DNA of 64,000 nucleotides from Vibrio neptunius (GTDB lineage Bacteria > Pseudomonadota > Gammaproteobacteria > Enterobacterales > Vibrionaceae). The notes beneath the pieces were generated by a model, which was not told the DNA's origin, searched no databases, and saw only the letters and a list, made by a program, of their open reading frames with translations. Where the stretch lies: positions 3,472,001-3,536,000 of the forward strand of contig CP079859.1 in assembly GCA_019339365.1 (NCBI GenBank), read 5' to 3'. Shown one piece after another: positions 43,365 through 52,743 of this stretch. Numbering within the stretch: the first letter of the stretch is position 1; every line of letters starts with the position of its first letter. The translations under genes and the position numbers were made by a program.

Positions 43365-43868
43365 CTACGACTGCACACGCTCACTTAGTTCCTCATACAG
43401 GACCTTTTGCGCCACTTCGACAGCTTGCCTACGAACTTCATGACGGTCGCCATCAAAGCAATACGTTGCTGCTTTACTCCATCCACTGTCATCAGCCCAC
43501 GCAAAGCATACGGTCCCTACTGGCTTATCTTCGCTTCCGCCATCTGGCCCTGCGATACCGCTGACAGATACACCAATATTGGCATTTGAGTGTTTAATCG
43601 CCCCCAACACCATTTCAGTAACCGTTTCTTCACTGACGGCACCATGAGCGATCAAGGTCGATGCTTCAACATCCAGCATTTCCATTTTTGCTTCATTGCT
43701 GTAGGTAATGAATGCTCGTTCAAACCAAGCAGAGCTACCTGCAATATCCGTAATCGCGGCTGAAACGCCACCACCAGTGCAAGATTCAGCAGTGGTCAGA
43801 ATGTATTGTTGAGATTGCAACAAAGCTCCCAACTGCGCGCTTAACTCCATATCTAGTTTCCTGTTCAA
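43365..43868 (-). CDS. pncC: Nicotinamide-nucleotide amidohydrolase PncC (CinA C-terminal type)
   Basis: PncC converts nicotinamide mononucleotide to nicotinate mononucleotide and ammonia, salvaging the product of NAD-dependent DNA ligase. The 167-residue protein is a stand-alone CinA C-terminal domain with TAESCTGGGVSAAITDIAGSS-like start (split TAESCTGGG / SAAITDIAG), then VSVSGIAGPDGGSEDKPVGT and TYCFDGDRHEVRRQA. The usual family catalytic serine in ESCTGG is present. It lies directly upstream of recA, as in many gamma-proteobacteria. The gene starts at 43868, 25 bp after the terminator of the preceding operon. Confidence 0.92.
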   Translation of the reverse strand: MNRKLDMELSAQLGALLQSQQYILTTAESCTGGGVSAAITDIAGSSAWFERAFITYSNEAKMEMLDVEASTLIAHGAVSEETVTEMVLGAIKHSNANIGVSVSGIAGPDGGSEDKPVGTVCFAWADDSGWSKAATYCFDGDRHEVRRQAVEVAQKVLYEELSERVQS

Positions 43869-43893
43869 TCACTTTGCGGATAGCATAGAATAA

Positions 43894-43919
43894 AACGACG
43901 GCTAAGATTAGCCGTCGTT
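43894..43919 (-). terminator. Terminator of the flotillin–ATPase–TelA operon
   Basis: AACGACGGCTAA and TTAGCCGTCGTT form a 12-bp inverted repeat with a minimal loop, followed by TTTATT on the minus strand, 10 bp past the telA-like stop. It separates the operon from pncC. Confidence 0.88.
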
Positions 43920-43928
43920 GCCTGAACG

Positions 43929-44993
43929 TTATTTTTCCAGAGATTGTTGTAGGGCAGATTTCAGCTCTTGCTCTGCCTGCTCAATCACTCGCTGCGCCTT
44001 TTCACGCTGCTCTCGACCTTCTTTTGCTCTTGAGAGGGTATTGCTTAGAGTTTCAATGGTGAGCTGATTGACTGTTTGTAACGAATCTAAATCCAAAATA
44101 CCGCGCTGGTAGTTCTCGGCAATTTGCTCTTCTAACACTTTGAGCTTCTGTGCATTCTGAACGTACTGCTTGTTGGTGTAATCTTTGACCGCATGTGTAA
44201 CTTGCAGCGCTTTTTCCTTTTCATAATTGGAAATAGCAATCAAAAATTGGCGCTTCCACAACGGGAAAGTGTTATGAACGATATCTTGAATATCCTCCAT
44301 CAACATTTTGTTGCCCTCTTGGGACAAACGAATCTGTGGTGCAGTTTGAATCGCGGCCAACCTAGTGAGCTCCAAGTTGTGTACGCGTTTTTCTAACCTC
44401 GCCACAGCCTGTGTCGCATCTCGGTATTGCTGCGCATCTAAAGCATCTTCACTTTGTTCGGATTTAGCAAGCAGCCGCGGTAACACATCGCTATTAAGCT
44501 GACTTAACTTGTATCGACCTGCGTCAATATAATGTTCTAACCCTTCCAGTAGCTCTAGATTATGTTGGTACAGCGTATCAAGTTGATTAATGTCATGCGC
44601 TAATTTCACTTCCTGTCCTTGCAAGCGCTCAACCAATTGATCTAGCTGATTTCTCACTGAGTCAAAGCTCGTTGAAAACCTCTTGAACGAATCAAACACT
44701 TCACCAAACAAAGGTAATCGCGACAGTAAGCTACGCTGACCTAGTTGATCAAACGCACTGCTATCCATTGAAGACACCATGGCTTGAAGAATATCGCCAG
44801 CTTCACCACTGTCTCTGACTCTAACCTGAGCTAAAACAGAATCAGAGAAAGCGGTGATTTTCTCCAGCGCTTCACTACCAAAAGTAATGGTCGCCACACT
44901 GTCAAAGGGATCAAAACGTTCGGCAATAGCCACTACTTCTGGAGTTGCTTCTACTTTCATCACTTCTGGCGGGGCTGTAACAGGTTCCGTCAT
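43929..44993 (-). CDS. TelA-family (toxic-anion resistance) protein
   Basis: This 354-residue soluble, largely helical protein matches the TelA/KlaA group named for plasmid tellurite resistance. Typical parts are the central segment RLPLFGEVFDSFKRFSTSFD (about 93–112) and LMEDIQDIVHNTFPLWKRQF (about 227–246), followed by AISNYEK and a long C-terminal coiled coil. Chromosomal family members are often linked to envelope-stress or phage-related gene sets, but the molecular activity is unknown. It is the last gene of the five-gene operon, starting 9 bp after the PLD gene with AAGGAG before the ATG. No signal peptide is visible, so the protein is probably cytoplasmic. It may partner with the large ATPase; that is inference. 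Confidence 0.88.
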   Translation of the reverse strand: MTEPVTAPPEVMKVEATPEVVAIAERFDPFDSVATITFGSEALEKITAFSDSVLAQVRVRDSGEAGDILQAMVSSMDSSAFDQLGQRSLLSRLPLFGEVFDSFKRFSTSFDSVRNQLDQLVERLQGQEVKLAHDINQLDTLYQHNLELLEGLEHYIDAGRYKLSQLNSDVLPRLLAKSEQSEDALDAQQYRDATQAVARLEKRVHNLELTRLAAIQTAPQIRLSQEGNKMLMEDIQDIVHNTFPLWKRQFLIAISNYEKEKALQVTHAVKDYTNKQYVQNAQKLKVLEEQIAENYQRGILDLDSLQTVNQLTIETLSNTLSRAKEGREQREKAQRVIEQAEQELKSALQQSLEK

Positions 44994-45002
44994 AGGTGCT
45001 CC

Positions 45003-45713
45003 TTAATATTGTGAAGGCTGATGGCAGGGAAACTGCTGCCACAGTTTTTCAAACTGTCTTGAAAAGGATTGAAGGAAGCGTTTGTCATCAGACAAAGTTA
45101 TGTCTTCCTGATTGTATTTCGATGCGCTACGTGTCCAGTTGAAACTACCATTAATAAGACGCTTCTGATCGAAAATCGCAAACTTATGGTGCATATGATA
45201 GGGCGTGGTATCAATTTTAACAGCAACACCTTGCTCGGCTAAATACTCAATATCGCTGCCTTTGTCATACATTTTGTCGTTGTCTGAGATAATTCGAACG
45301 GTGACTCCACGTTGGTGAGCTTCAAGAATGTGTTTAGTCAGATCATCATCAGCAATAGTAAACACGCAAATATCGATGGAGTCACGAGCCAACTTTAACT
45401 GCTCAATTATGCCAGTAGAGCAGCTTCTCCCTGGCGAAAACCAACTGGTCGCTAACTCACTTGACTGACCCGCGATGACGTTATCCAGTACCTTAATGAT
45501 ACGTTCAAGCCAACGTAATACCGCCATCGGATCAGAGCCTTTCTCCATGAATTGCTTAGCGAGCTTAAAACTCTGATTGCGTAAAAACGCTCGGTCTTCT
45601 TCTGACATTACCGCTTCCGTCAGTTCCGCCTGAAGATGGCGTCTCTCATGGTCATCAAGGCGATAGTCTATCAAAGACTCTTCCAGCCATTTGGCCCATT
45701 GATTACGATTCAT
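45003..45713 (-). CDS. Phospholipase D-like protein, single HKD motif
   Basis: This 236-residue protein has an N-terminal helical region (about residues 1–85) and a C-terminal phospholipase D-type domain. The active-site motif is H-x-K-x4-D in HHKFAIFD (about residues 172–180), followed by GSFNWTRSA. Only one HKD motif is present, so an active enzyme would be a dimer, as in the Nuc/BfiI nuclease group. The segment DSIDICVFTIADDDLTKHIL is typical of small PLD nucleases. Activity may be on DNA, RNA or lipid. I chose ATG 45713 (MNRNQWAKWLEESL), with GGAG upstream; it overlaps the ATPase stop codon by 11 bp. An alternative start at 45743 would add ten residues. Confidence 0.88.
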   Translation of the reverse strand: MNRNQWAKWLEESLIDYRLDDHERRHLQAELTEAVMSEEDRAFLRNQSFKLAKQFMEKGSDPMAVLRWLERIIKVLDNVIAGQSSELATSWFSPGRSCSTGIIEQLKLARDSIDICVFTIADDDLTKHILEAHQRGVTVRIISDNDKMYDKGSDIEYLAEQGVAVKIDTTPYHMHHKFAIFDQKRLINGSFNWTRSASKYNQEDITLSDDKRFLQSFSRQFEKLWQQFPCHQPSQY

Positions 45714-48700
45714 TGGTACTCTCCTGCCCAAAACGCGCGACATGCTGGTTGAGCATTGCTAATTGTTGGACAACTTGACCGGCTCTGTCTTCAGAGTCTC
45801 CCATGAGTTGCTGACGTTGATAGCTCTGTTTGATTTCTTCCCACCTGTCCATTTGGTCTGGGGTCATATTGCCTCTAAGTTCAGCCAGCTTGAGTAAGTT
45901 CTCTTCGGTGCCACTGGCAAGGGTCTGAGCTTCGCCCTGATAATGATCTTGAAGTAGGGTGTTTAACTCTTCTTCGGTCATCACCGACGAGATTTTCTCT
46001 ACTAGCTTGTTCATGTTTCGGTATGAACCCTGCAACTTAAATGCAGGTTCCACACGGTACTGATCCGCCGTTGCAGCTGATTGAATATACTGTTGATTCA
46101 CTTTCAGAACCGTTTGCTGAACCTGTGTTAGCTTTTGAATCGTAGCAACAATTTCGCTGGCTTCGGTTGCGGAATATGAGTGGCTCATCTCACTCAATGC
46201 AATGCTCTCTCCTTGTGCCATACGGACAAAACGATACAAGTCATTCAGATCGCGAGTAGCCAGTGGGGCCAACACGGAGTTAGAGGTCAGCGAGTTTTCA
46301 ATAAAGCTCAGCTCAAACGCCAGTTTTTGATCGGATAGCATATCACCGAGGTTGTAGATATCCGCTCGGTTGGCCAACATATCGGGAATACGAAACGCTT
46401 CACCGGTTTCAGTGTATGGGTTGCCTGCCATAACCACAGCAAACTTCTTCCCTCTCATATCGTATGTTTTGGTTTTACCTTGCCAGGTTCCTTCAATACG
46501 ACGAGTACCATCACACAAAGAAATAAATTTCTGCAGCAACTCAGGGTGAGTATGTTGAATATCGTCGAGGTACAGGAGCACGTTGTTACCCATCTCAAAC
46601 GCCAGATTAATTTTCTCTATCTCGCGAGCCGCGTTCTGATCCGGTGCATCTGCCGGATCCAGAGAAGTCGCCTGATGACCAATAGAAGGACCATTGATCT
46701 TCATAAATACTAGGCCTAACTTATGTGCAACGTATTCAATTAACGTGGTTTTTCCGTAACCTGGCGGTGAAATCAGCAGCAACATTCCCATTAAGTCGGT
46801 ACGCTTGTTGTCTCCAATCGTTCCCATCTGTTTGGCGAAGTTATCACCGATCAATGGCAAATAACTTTCACTGATGAGTTTATTGCGGACAAAAGAAGTC
46901 AGTGGGCGAGGTTTAAACTCTTCTAGACGGAACTGTTCCTTTGCTTTGGACAATAGCTCGGTCCTTTGCCCTAAATAGGCTTCATATTGAGGTACTACCT
47001 GACTTCGATGTGATTCGCCGCGCTGGATAAAATCATCCAATACGACAACCAATTCACCGTTGTTGACCCTATCATGCTCCCCAAGCAATCCAGAGACTGT
47101 ACACTGCAAAGAAAAGTCGATGCTCTCTAACGTTAGAGCAGCTTGAGTCTTGCACAATGCGATCGCCGCGCTTTCGACGACGAATGCTTGACCATATTCT
47201 TTCTGAGTGGTGTATGCCTTCAACCACTGTTGGTGATCGCTAAACTGCTCACTCATTGGTTGTTCAGAGGGTGACCATCCTAAGCTTCTGCGGAACTGAA
47301 GATAATCTTCGCATAAAGTAAGAGCATCTTGACTGACCTGAATTGTCGTCTCTTTTTGCGCTAAAAGGTGAATCAAGTAACGGGCACTGTCATCGGCCTC
47401 ATCGCCTGAAAAGTCCAACACTAACTGCTGCTGTAATTGGTTAAAGGCGTCAGAAGCATTCAGGTGTTCACGCAGCAATTGAGCGTTTATCGCTTTGATT
47501 CTCATCTCATTTACAAAGCTTTCATTGTGCTCAAGCAGCCAAAGGAAGGCATTCGCTCTCGCAGTTTGGCTAAAACGCAGCAAGCCTGCTTTTTGGTAGA
47601 TAGGTAACAACTGAGATAAGATTTTTACAGCATCACTGTCGTGAATCCCTTTGACATACCCTTCACGATAACGAGGCGCTGCAAAACGCTGGACTAATTC
47701 AGCCAAACGATTTTCACTCAATGCATGATACAAAGTGTTTAAATTTAAACCGGCTTCATTTTGCTCAGCGGAATAAACCATCAGATAAGCCAAATACTCT
47801 GCGCGATAAACAATGTCACTTTCTGATGCGACTTCCAACCGTGCAACATTTTGCAACTGTAAGAACTCTTCATTTTCAATCGGCTGATAGAAATCCGTTC
47901 CAGAAATATGGGTACAAAGCCGACCTTGTTGTTCGATCAGACTTAAGTCCAACGCCTGTTGATTGACGCTAAAGCGATGTTTACCTAAACGCAGAACTTT
48001 ACCACCTTGCTCAAAAATATCCTGATTATCGCGCAGCGAGCGCAATGATTGGTCTTGCAAAGATTTGAGTTTGGCATCCAAACTGTCCGCTTTAACGCTA
48101 TCTCCCAATTGGCGAATCGATTCTGACAACTGATGCAATTTGAGCACCATTGCGTCGGTCGCGAAGTAACTATTTAGACCTGCCACATCTTCAAACTTAG
48201 CCACACGTTTATCGATGCTACTCATCGTCACCGTAGCAGCCTGCAACAAGTTCTGCACTCTGCGCTGCTGCGCCGCGATCAACTGCTGCTTGTGGTTATC
48301 CAGAGTCGATTGAATTTCATCTCTTTTGGCATAAATCTCTGCGAGGAATTGGTCAAAATCAGCAAAGCGGGATTCCAGCTTATCAAGTTGGCTAATCAAT
48401 TTGGCTAGCTGAGTATCGCAATCATCCGGTGATGTCGCCTGCTCCATCGCGCTACTCACCGACTGACCGAGCAGTTTAAACTGAGCACTGAACTCCGCTT
48501 GCGCTTCCTCGCTCTGTAGACCTTTACTTCTGCTACGCAGCTTAGCGGAAACACTGTTAAGCAGCGAAGAGATTTCCGTGGTAAGATCGAGGATCCGGGT
48601 TGACTGAGTTGGATCATCGGTTTCAATATCCGTGACTTCTTCGGTGACCAACTGAAGATCACTTCTTAAATCATCTAATTGCTGTTGAAGGTTAGTCATA

Positions 48701-50568
48701 TGAGACGTTTTTTCTGTCTGCTCTAACTCCACTTCAATTTGTTTGATGTGTTTTTTAAATGGCTGGTAGGCTTTTTCATCCTGCAACAATGTGAGTAGCT
48801 GCTGGTTCAGTGATTCGCGTTGCTGCTGAAGTACCGTCAACATATCATCAACGATCATCACATCGACATAATGTTGCTGACGCAAAGCCATTGTCGCGCC
48901 CACCTGACCTTTTACATCAGCCAGTAAACCTAGCAGTACATTCGCTTGCTCTTTAGGCGCAAGTTTTATTTTGCCAACCAGATCGTTAATGACGACTTGC
49001 TGCTGCTCTGTGCTTTGAGAGGCATGGCTTTGCAATTGTTGAACTTTAGCAAACTCATCGATGATTTTATCTGCTGTAACCATCAGTTCGTTAATGGCAG
49101 TTCCGATACCCAACGCATAGTCATGACTCAACCAATGGTAATGATCAAGAGTGCTTTGGCTCTGCTTAAGCAGCATCTCATAAGCGGCCTGTGTCACCTC
49201 TTCCGTTTGCGCTAACTGGCACACAGACAGAACAGAAGATAGCGCACGAACCAGTTCCGCATTGCCTAAATGAAACAGTGGGCTACTGCCATCAGTTTGA
49301 GCGTGAACACTCGCGTAATGCTCTGACGTTGAGAAGGGGGTATCCCACACACGTAAAGGGTGGATAGTGGAAGCTTCAGCATTTTCTGACAGTTGGAAAA
49401 CGAGCAGTCGCCCATCAGGGTATAGGCTAAAGCCGTGGCTTTCCATTGGCGCCGCAAACTGTTTTTCTATCATGTTGTAGGTGAAGGCAACATAGTAGCC
49501 TTGCGACATATTGAAGAAGAAATACAAAATATCTTCGCCATTGGGCGACACCACTTTCTGGAAAAACTGCAGATGTTGCCAAGGCATGTCAAATTGTTTG
49601 TGCTCACCATTCGCTAGCACGTAGCCATTGGCATATAAAATACCGTGCTCTTCAGGTAAAGCTTTTGCACTAACGCTCAAAGCATCCGTTCGGACAACCG
49701 ATTGGGTGAGAGGGTTATACACAAAGTAACGATCTTTTCGCTCACGGTTAGGACGGATTTTCAATGCGATCAACTCACCAACAAACGCATAGTCAATGTG
49801 AGCATCAGCTACGCTTTGGTGATGATCTTCCACTTCCTCGCTGTAAATACCTTTGCCATCATTGGTATTGTCTTCGATTTTAATGGTTAGATCGCCGCCA
49901 ATACATTCCACAAACAACTTGTCAGCAATAGAAACATGAGGATGGTTACCCATAATATGATCATCACGGGTCGTAGCGATCCAATCGAAATCGTGTTGAA
50001 CGGTTTCAGTGAGAGAGGCATGCCCTGCAGAGTCCAAATATTCAATAGAGTTTGCATTGATCTGAAAGCGAAACACTTTGCGATCTTCTACCCGCATACC
50101 AATTTGAAACGCTATGTAAAGCGTACTTTCCTGTCGTGAAATCTGAGACAAACGGGCGTCACGGTAGTAAGTAAACAGCTCCGTAAATTCGTGTTGAAAA
50201 CGAATATCTTGGAGGAAACTGTTTTCTAACGAGGTAGGCTCGATACGAAGCGTCCCTTCGTTTTCATGCAGTTGATAAAGACCAAACACGTCCTGCAAAG
50301 CAGGCACTGCTTTCATGCCAACGTGTACTTGATAGCCAAACAGTAGTTGCTGATTGACTTGAGCCATGTCAATGGGAATACAACGAGCGTCAGTTTGAAC
50401 ATTTGTCTTACCGACCAGTTTAAGTTCTTGGCCGCCGAAGACTTGTTGACGCTGCTGATTAAAAGAGTGTGTGAGCGATTTTAACTGTTGGCCTTGTTGA
50501 GCCAAACGAGATTTGAGAATCTCGTATGCGCCACCTTCACTCACCGCTTTCTGAGTCGAATCTGACAT
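45703..50568 (-). CDS. Giant coiled-coil AAA+ ATPase (1621 residues)
   Basis: The protein has three visible parts. Residues about 1–440 are rich in beta strands with recurring aromatic and Asp/Gly turns, possibly a propeller-like or sandwich fold. Residues about 460–880 contain long coiled coils with heptad Leu and Gln. A C-terminal AAA+ module follows: Walker A PPGYGKTTLIEY near 1267, Walker B LLYLDDIQHTHPE near 1331 with Asp-Asp rather than Asp-Glu, and a sensor-1-like VVMAGNPYTETGEAFRIPDM near 1385, resembling MoxR/dynein-type ATPases. No membrane segment or signal peptide is visible. Similar large proteins are sometimes labelled DNA-repair ATPase by automatic pipelines; nothing here proves a DNA role. 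It is the central gene of the operon, 59 bp after flotillin. Confidence 0.85.
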   Translation of the reverse strand: MSDSTQKAVSEGGAYEILKSRLAQQGQQLKSLTHSFNQQRQQVFGGQELKLVGKTNVQTDARCIPIDMAQVNQQLLFGYQVHVGMKAVPALQDVFGLYQLHENEGTLRIEPTSLENSFLQDIRFQHEFTELFTYYRDARLSQISRQESTLYIAFQIGMRVEDRKVFRFQINANSIEYLDSAGHASLTETVQHDFDWIATTRDDHIMGNHPHVSIADKLFVECIGGDLTIKIEDNTNDGKGIYSEEVEDHHQSVADAHIDYAFVGELIALKIRPNRERKDRYFVYNPLTQSVVRTDALSVSAKALPEEHGILYANGYVLANGEHKQFDMPWQHLQFFQKVVSPNGEDILYFFFNMSQGYYVAFTYNMIEKQFAAPMESHGFSLYPDGRLLVFQLSENAEASTIHPLRVWDTPFSTSEHYASVHAQTDGSSPLFHLGNAELVRALSSVLSVCQLAQTEEVTQAAYEMLLKQSQSTLDHYHWLSHDYALGIGTAINELMVTADKIIDEFAKVQQLQSHASQSTEQQQVVINDLVGKIKLAPKEQANVLLGLLADVKGQVGATMALRQQHYVDVMIVDDMLTVLQQQRESLNQQLLTLLQDEKAYQPFKKHIKQIEVELEQTEKTSHMTNLQQQLDDLRSDLQLVTEEVTDIETDDPTQSTRILDLTTEISSLLNSVSAKLRSRSKGLQSEEAQAEFSAQFKLLGQSVSSAMEQATSPDDCDTQLAKLISQLDKLESRFADFDQFLAEIYAKRDEIQSTLDNHKQQLIAAQQRRVQNLLQAATVTMSSIDKRVAKFEDVAGLNSYFATDAMVLKLHQLSESIRQLGDSVKADSLDAKLKSLQDQSLRSLRDNQDIFEQGGKVLRLGKHRFSVNQQALDLSLIEQQGRLCTHISGTDFYQPIENEEFLQLQNVARLEVASESDIVYRAEYLAYLMVYSAEQNEAGLNLNTLYHALSENRLAELVQRFAAPRYREGYVKGIHDSDAVKILSQLLPIYQKAGLLRFSQTARANAFLWLLEHNESFVNEMRIKAINAQLLREHLNASDAFNQLQQQLVLDFSGDEADDSARYLIHLLAQKETTIQVSQDALTLCEDYLQFRRSLGWSPSEQPMSEQFSDHQQWLKAYTTQKEYGQAFVVESAAIALCKTQAALTLESIDFSLQCTVSGLLGEHDRVNNGELVVVLDDFIQRGESHRSQVVPQYEAYLGQRTELLSKAKEQFRLEEFKPRPLTSFVRNKLISESYLPLIGDNFAKQMGTIGDNKRTDLMGMLLLISPPGYGKTTLIEYVAHKLGLVFMKINGPSIGHQATSLDPADAPDQNAAREIEKINLAFEMGNNVLLYLDDIQHTHPELLQKFISLCDGTRRIEGTWQGKTKTYDMRGKKFAVVMAGNPYTETGEAFRIPDMLANRADIYNLGDMLSDQKLAFELSFIENSLTSNSVLAPLATRDLNDLYRFVRMAQGESIALSEMSHSYSATEASEIVATIQKLTQVQQTVLKVNQQYIQSAATADQYRVEPAFKLQGSYRNMNKLVEKISSVMTEEELNTLLQDHYQGEAQTLASGTEENLLKLAELRGNMTPDQMDRWEEIKQSYQRQQLMGDSEDRAGQVVQQLAMLNQHVARFGQESTNES

Positions 50569-50627
50569 AGTAATACCTGTTTATCCCGCTTGTGTGAAAG
50601 CGGGATTCTATGAGATTGATTGTAACG

Positions 50628-52715
50628 CTACGCTTTATTTTCTGAAGAGACGTCTAACGAACTTTGAATTTTCTTCATCAGTTCGGCAGCTCCGCCTTGT
50701 GAATTCAGCAAACTTGCTAACGCAACATTACTAAGATCACTGCTCTTTAGATTGGTATTCTCAAGTACGTCTTTGATGTCTTGAGGCAGACTGCGATTGC
50801 CTTCCATGTAATCAGAGACCAATGGATTAAGCACTTTCGACTCTTCAAATTTACTGTCCATTGCGGCCGCATCCATAATAGTACGGCGGATCTGTTCCAA
50901 CCCTTCGCCACCAAAGAGTTTGATATCTGCCTCTGACAGTGCCTGAGCAATAGCCTTAGCATTTTCACCAACTACGGATTTCTGCGCATCAATACGCGCC
51001 AGCTCCAGATCTTTCTCTTGCTGCAGTTGCATTACCCACTTATCGTGCTCACGTGTATGCTCATCATATTGCTGAGCTGCTTCAAAGCGCGCCGATTGTG
51101 CTTCTGCCTCCGCAAGACCTTTCGCACGCATTGCCTGAGCTTCCGCTTCACCAGCGCTTTGTAGAGTGAATGCCTCAGCTTCACCCGTTTCACGAATGGC
51201 CTGCGCTCGTTCGCGATCCACTTCAACTTCAGCCAGTCCGGTCGCTCTGATAAGTTCTTTCTCAGCTTGAGCCATACGCTCTTTCGCGGCCGCTTCTTTG
51301 TCTTTGGTAATGAATTCTGCCTCTGCACGTTTTACAACGACGATCTGCTCCGCTTCCGCTTCACGCGACTTCACAGCCAGTTCATTTTCCGCTTCACGGG
51401 TTTTCACTTTCAGCTCAGCTTCGTTTTCGATCAACAAACGTTCAGCGCGCTCTTTAGCGGCATCTTTTTCAGCACGAGCAGCAACGAGGAGTTCTAATTG
51501 TGCTGCTTCTGCTGCAGCCTCAGCCTCCACCATGGTTACACGCTTCTTACGGTTGACCTGTTCATTCACTCGTAAGTTTTCCGTTTCTTCTTCTTCACGA
51601 GCAATCTTGCGTTCGATTTCTACACGCTGAGAACGTGTTTCTGCAACTGATTTTAATGATTCCTCAACCGTCGTCTCTTTCTGCATTTCTTTTTCCACAA
51701 CTTCAGTTGCAGTCCGAACTTTTTCAGTTTCCACAGAACGAGTGAGTTCTTCTTCTTGAATCGCGACCTGACGCTGGTTAGCAATGCGCGTCATTTCCAC
51801 TTCCATCTGCACACTTTCGCGTTTTTTCGCGACTTCTTCTTCGGTTTCCAACTTCGCGAGTTCAGTAATGCGTTGGTATTCTTCTTTCTTCTCAGCAGAC
51901 AAAGCTTCTTCTTGTGCTTTAATGATCTCCACTTCACGCTGAGTTCGCGCCACACTTTCCTGCTCTTGTTTATCAAGCTGAAGACGGTTTGCTTCCGCCT
52001 CAACATTTTTCTTTTTGATCGTCGTACGCTCATCTTGACGAATAGCGTTGGTTTCCGTGTTTTTTTGTGCCGTAATCGCCGAGATCTTACGAATACCCTC
52101 TACATCAAGAATGTTATTTGGGTTGTGAGCATCAAGCGCGGTTTGGTCAATCTTATCGATCACAACGTCATAGATCTTGAAACCATCCATCTCACTGCCG
52201 ATCACCTGAACAACGGCATCACGGAATGCACGTCTATTGGTCAGCAATTCTTCGAATTCAAACTGCTTCACTGCCGTTTTTAGTGCTTCAGAGAATTTCG
52301 GCTGGAAGTGTTCTTTCAAACGCTCTAAGTTCGAAGCTTCATGGGCAGTAAACAACTTTGCGACACGAACGATATCTTCTTCTTCATGGTTTACCCCGAT
52401 GTAGAAATCGACTTTTAGATCCGCTCGAATGTTGTCGCGACAGTGCAAACCTTCGTACTCTTCCCCCTCCTGATCTTTGCGTCCGCTACGAGTCACCGAG
52501 ATCTTCTTGCGGGTGATGTCCATGTATTCAAACCGGTTGATCACAGGCCATACAAACGTGCCCGTCAATGAAGCGCGAGTGCGCTCCAAGCCATTAACGA
52601 TCAGAGCATCGCCTTCGCCTCTCACCTTTTTGTATCGTGAAGTAAGAAAAATCAAAATGAGCAGTGCGACACCACCACCCACTGCCATAAAAATTACACT
52701 TGGGGAAATTTCCAT
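50628..52715 (-). CDS. Flotillin-family membrane scaffold protein
   Basis: This 695-residue protein resembles bacterial flotillins of the YqiK type. An N-terminal membrane anchor spans residues 6–25 (SVIFMAVGGGVALLILIFLT). The SPFH/Band-7 domain follows (about 30–210) with VRGEGDALIVNGLERTRASL and RDNIRADLKVDFYIGV, then a very long charged coiled coil (about 220–590) with the flotillin Glu-Ala repeats (AEAEAQSARFEAAQ, GEAEAFTLQS). The C-terminal tail (from about 610) is Ser/Asn rich. Flotillins organise membrane microdomains and oligomerise. The length exceeds E. coli YqiK (553). The next gene upstream is YqiJ-like, as in E. coli yqiJ–yqiK, and the ATPase follows downstream. Confidence 0.93.
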   Translation of the reverse strand: MEISPSVIFMAVGGGVALLILIFLTSRYKKVRGEGDALIVNGLERTRASLTGTFVWPVINRFEYMDITRKKISVTRSGRKDQEGEEYEGLHCRDNIRADLKVDFYIGVNHEEEDIVRVAKLFTAHEASNLERLKEHFQPKFSEALKTAVKQFEFEELLTNRRAFRDAVVQVIGSEMDGFKIYDVVIDKIDQTALDAHNPNNILDVEGIRKISAITAQKNTETNAIRQDERTTIKKKNVEAEANRLQLDKQEQESVARTQREVEIIKAQEEALSAEKKEEYQRITELAKLETEEEVAKKRESVQMEVEMTRIANQRQVAIQEEELTRSVETEKVRTATEVVEKEMQKETTVEESLKSVAETRSQRVEIERKIAREEEETENLRVNEQVNRKKRVTMVEAEAAAEAAQLELLVAARAEKDAAKERAERLLIENEAELKVKTREAENELAVKSREAEAEQIVVVKRAEAEFITKDKEAAAKERMAQAEKELIRATGLAEVEVDRERAQAIRETGEAEAFTLQSAGEAEAQAMRAKGLAEAEAQSARFEAAQQYDEHTREHDKWVMQLQQEKDLELARIDAQKSVVGENAKAIAQALSEADIKLFGGEGLEQIRRTIMDAAAMDSKFEESKVLNPLVSDYMEGNRSLPQDIKDVLENTNLKSSDLSNVALASLLNSQGGAAELMKKIQSSLDVSSENKA

Positions 52716-52743
52716 TAACCAACTCCTGTTGTAAAAATTTTGA

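Noticed and set aside
51267..52283. Long open frames antisense to the flotillin gene
   Set aside because: They mirror the Glu/Ala/Lys-rich coiled-coil codons of flotillin and have low-complexity products without a ribosome site.
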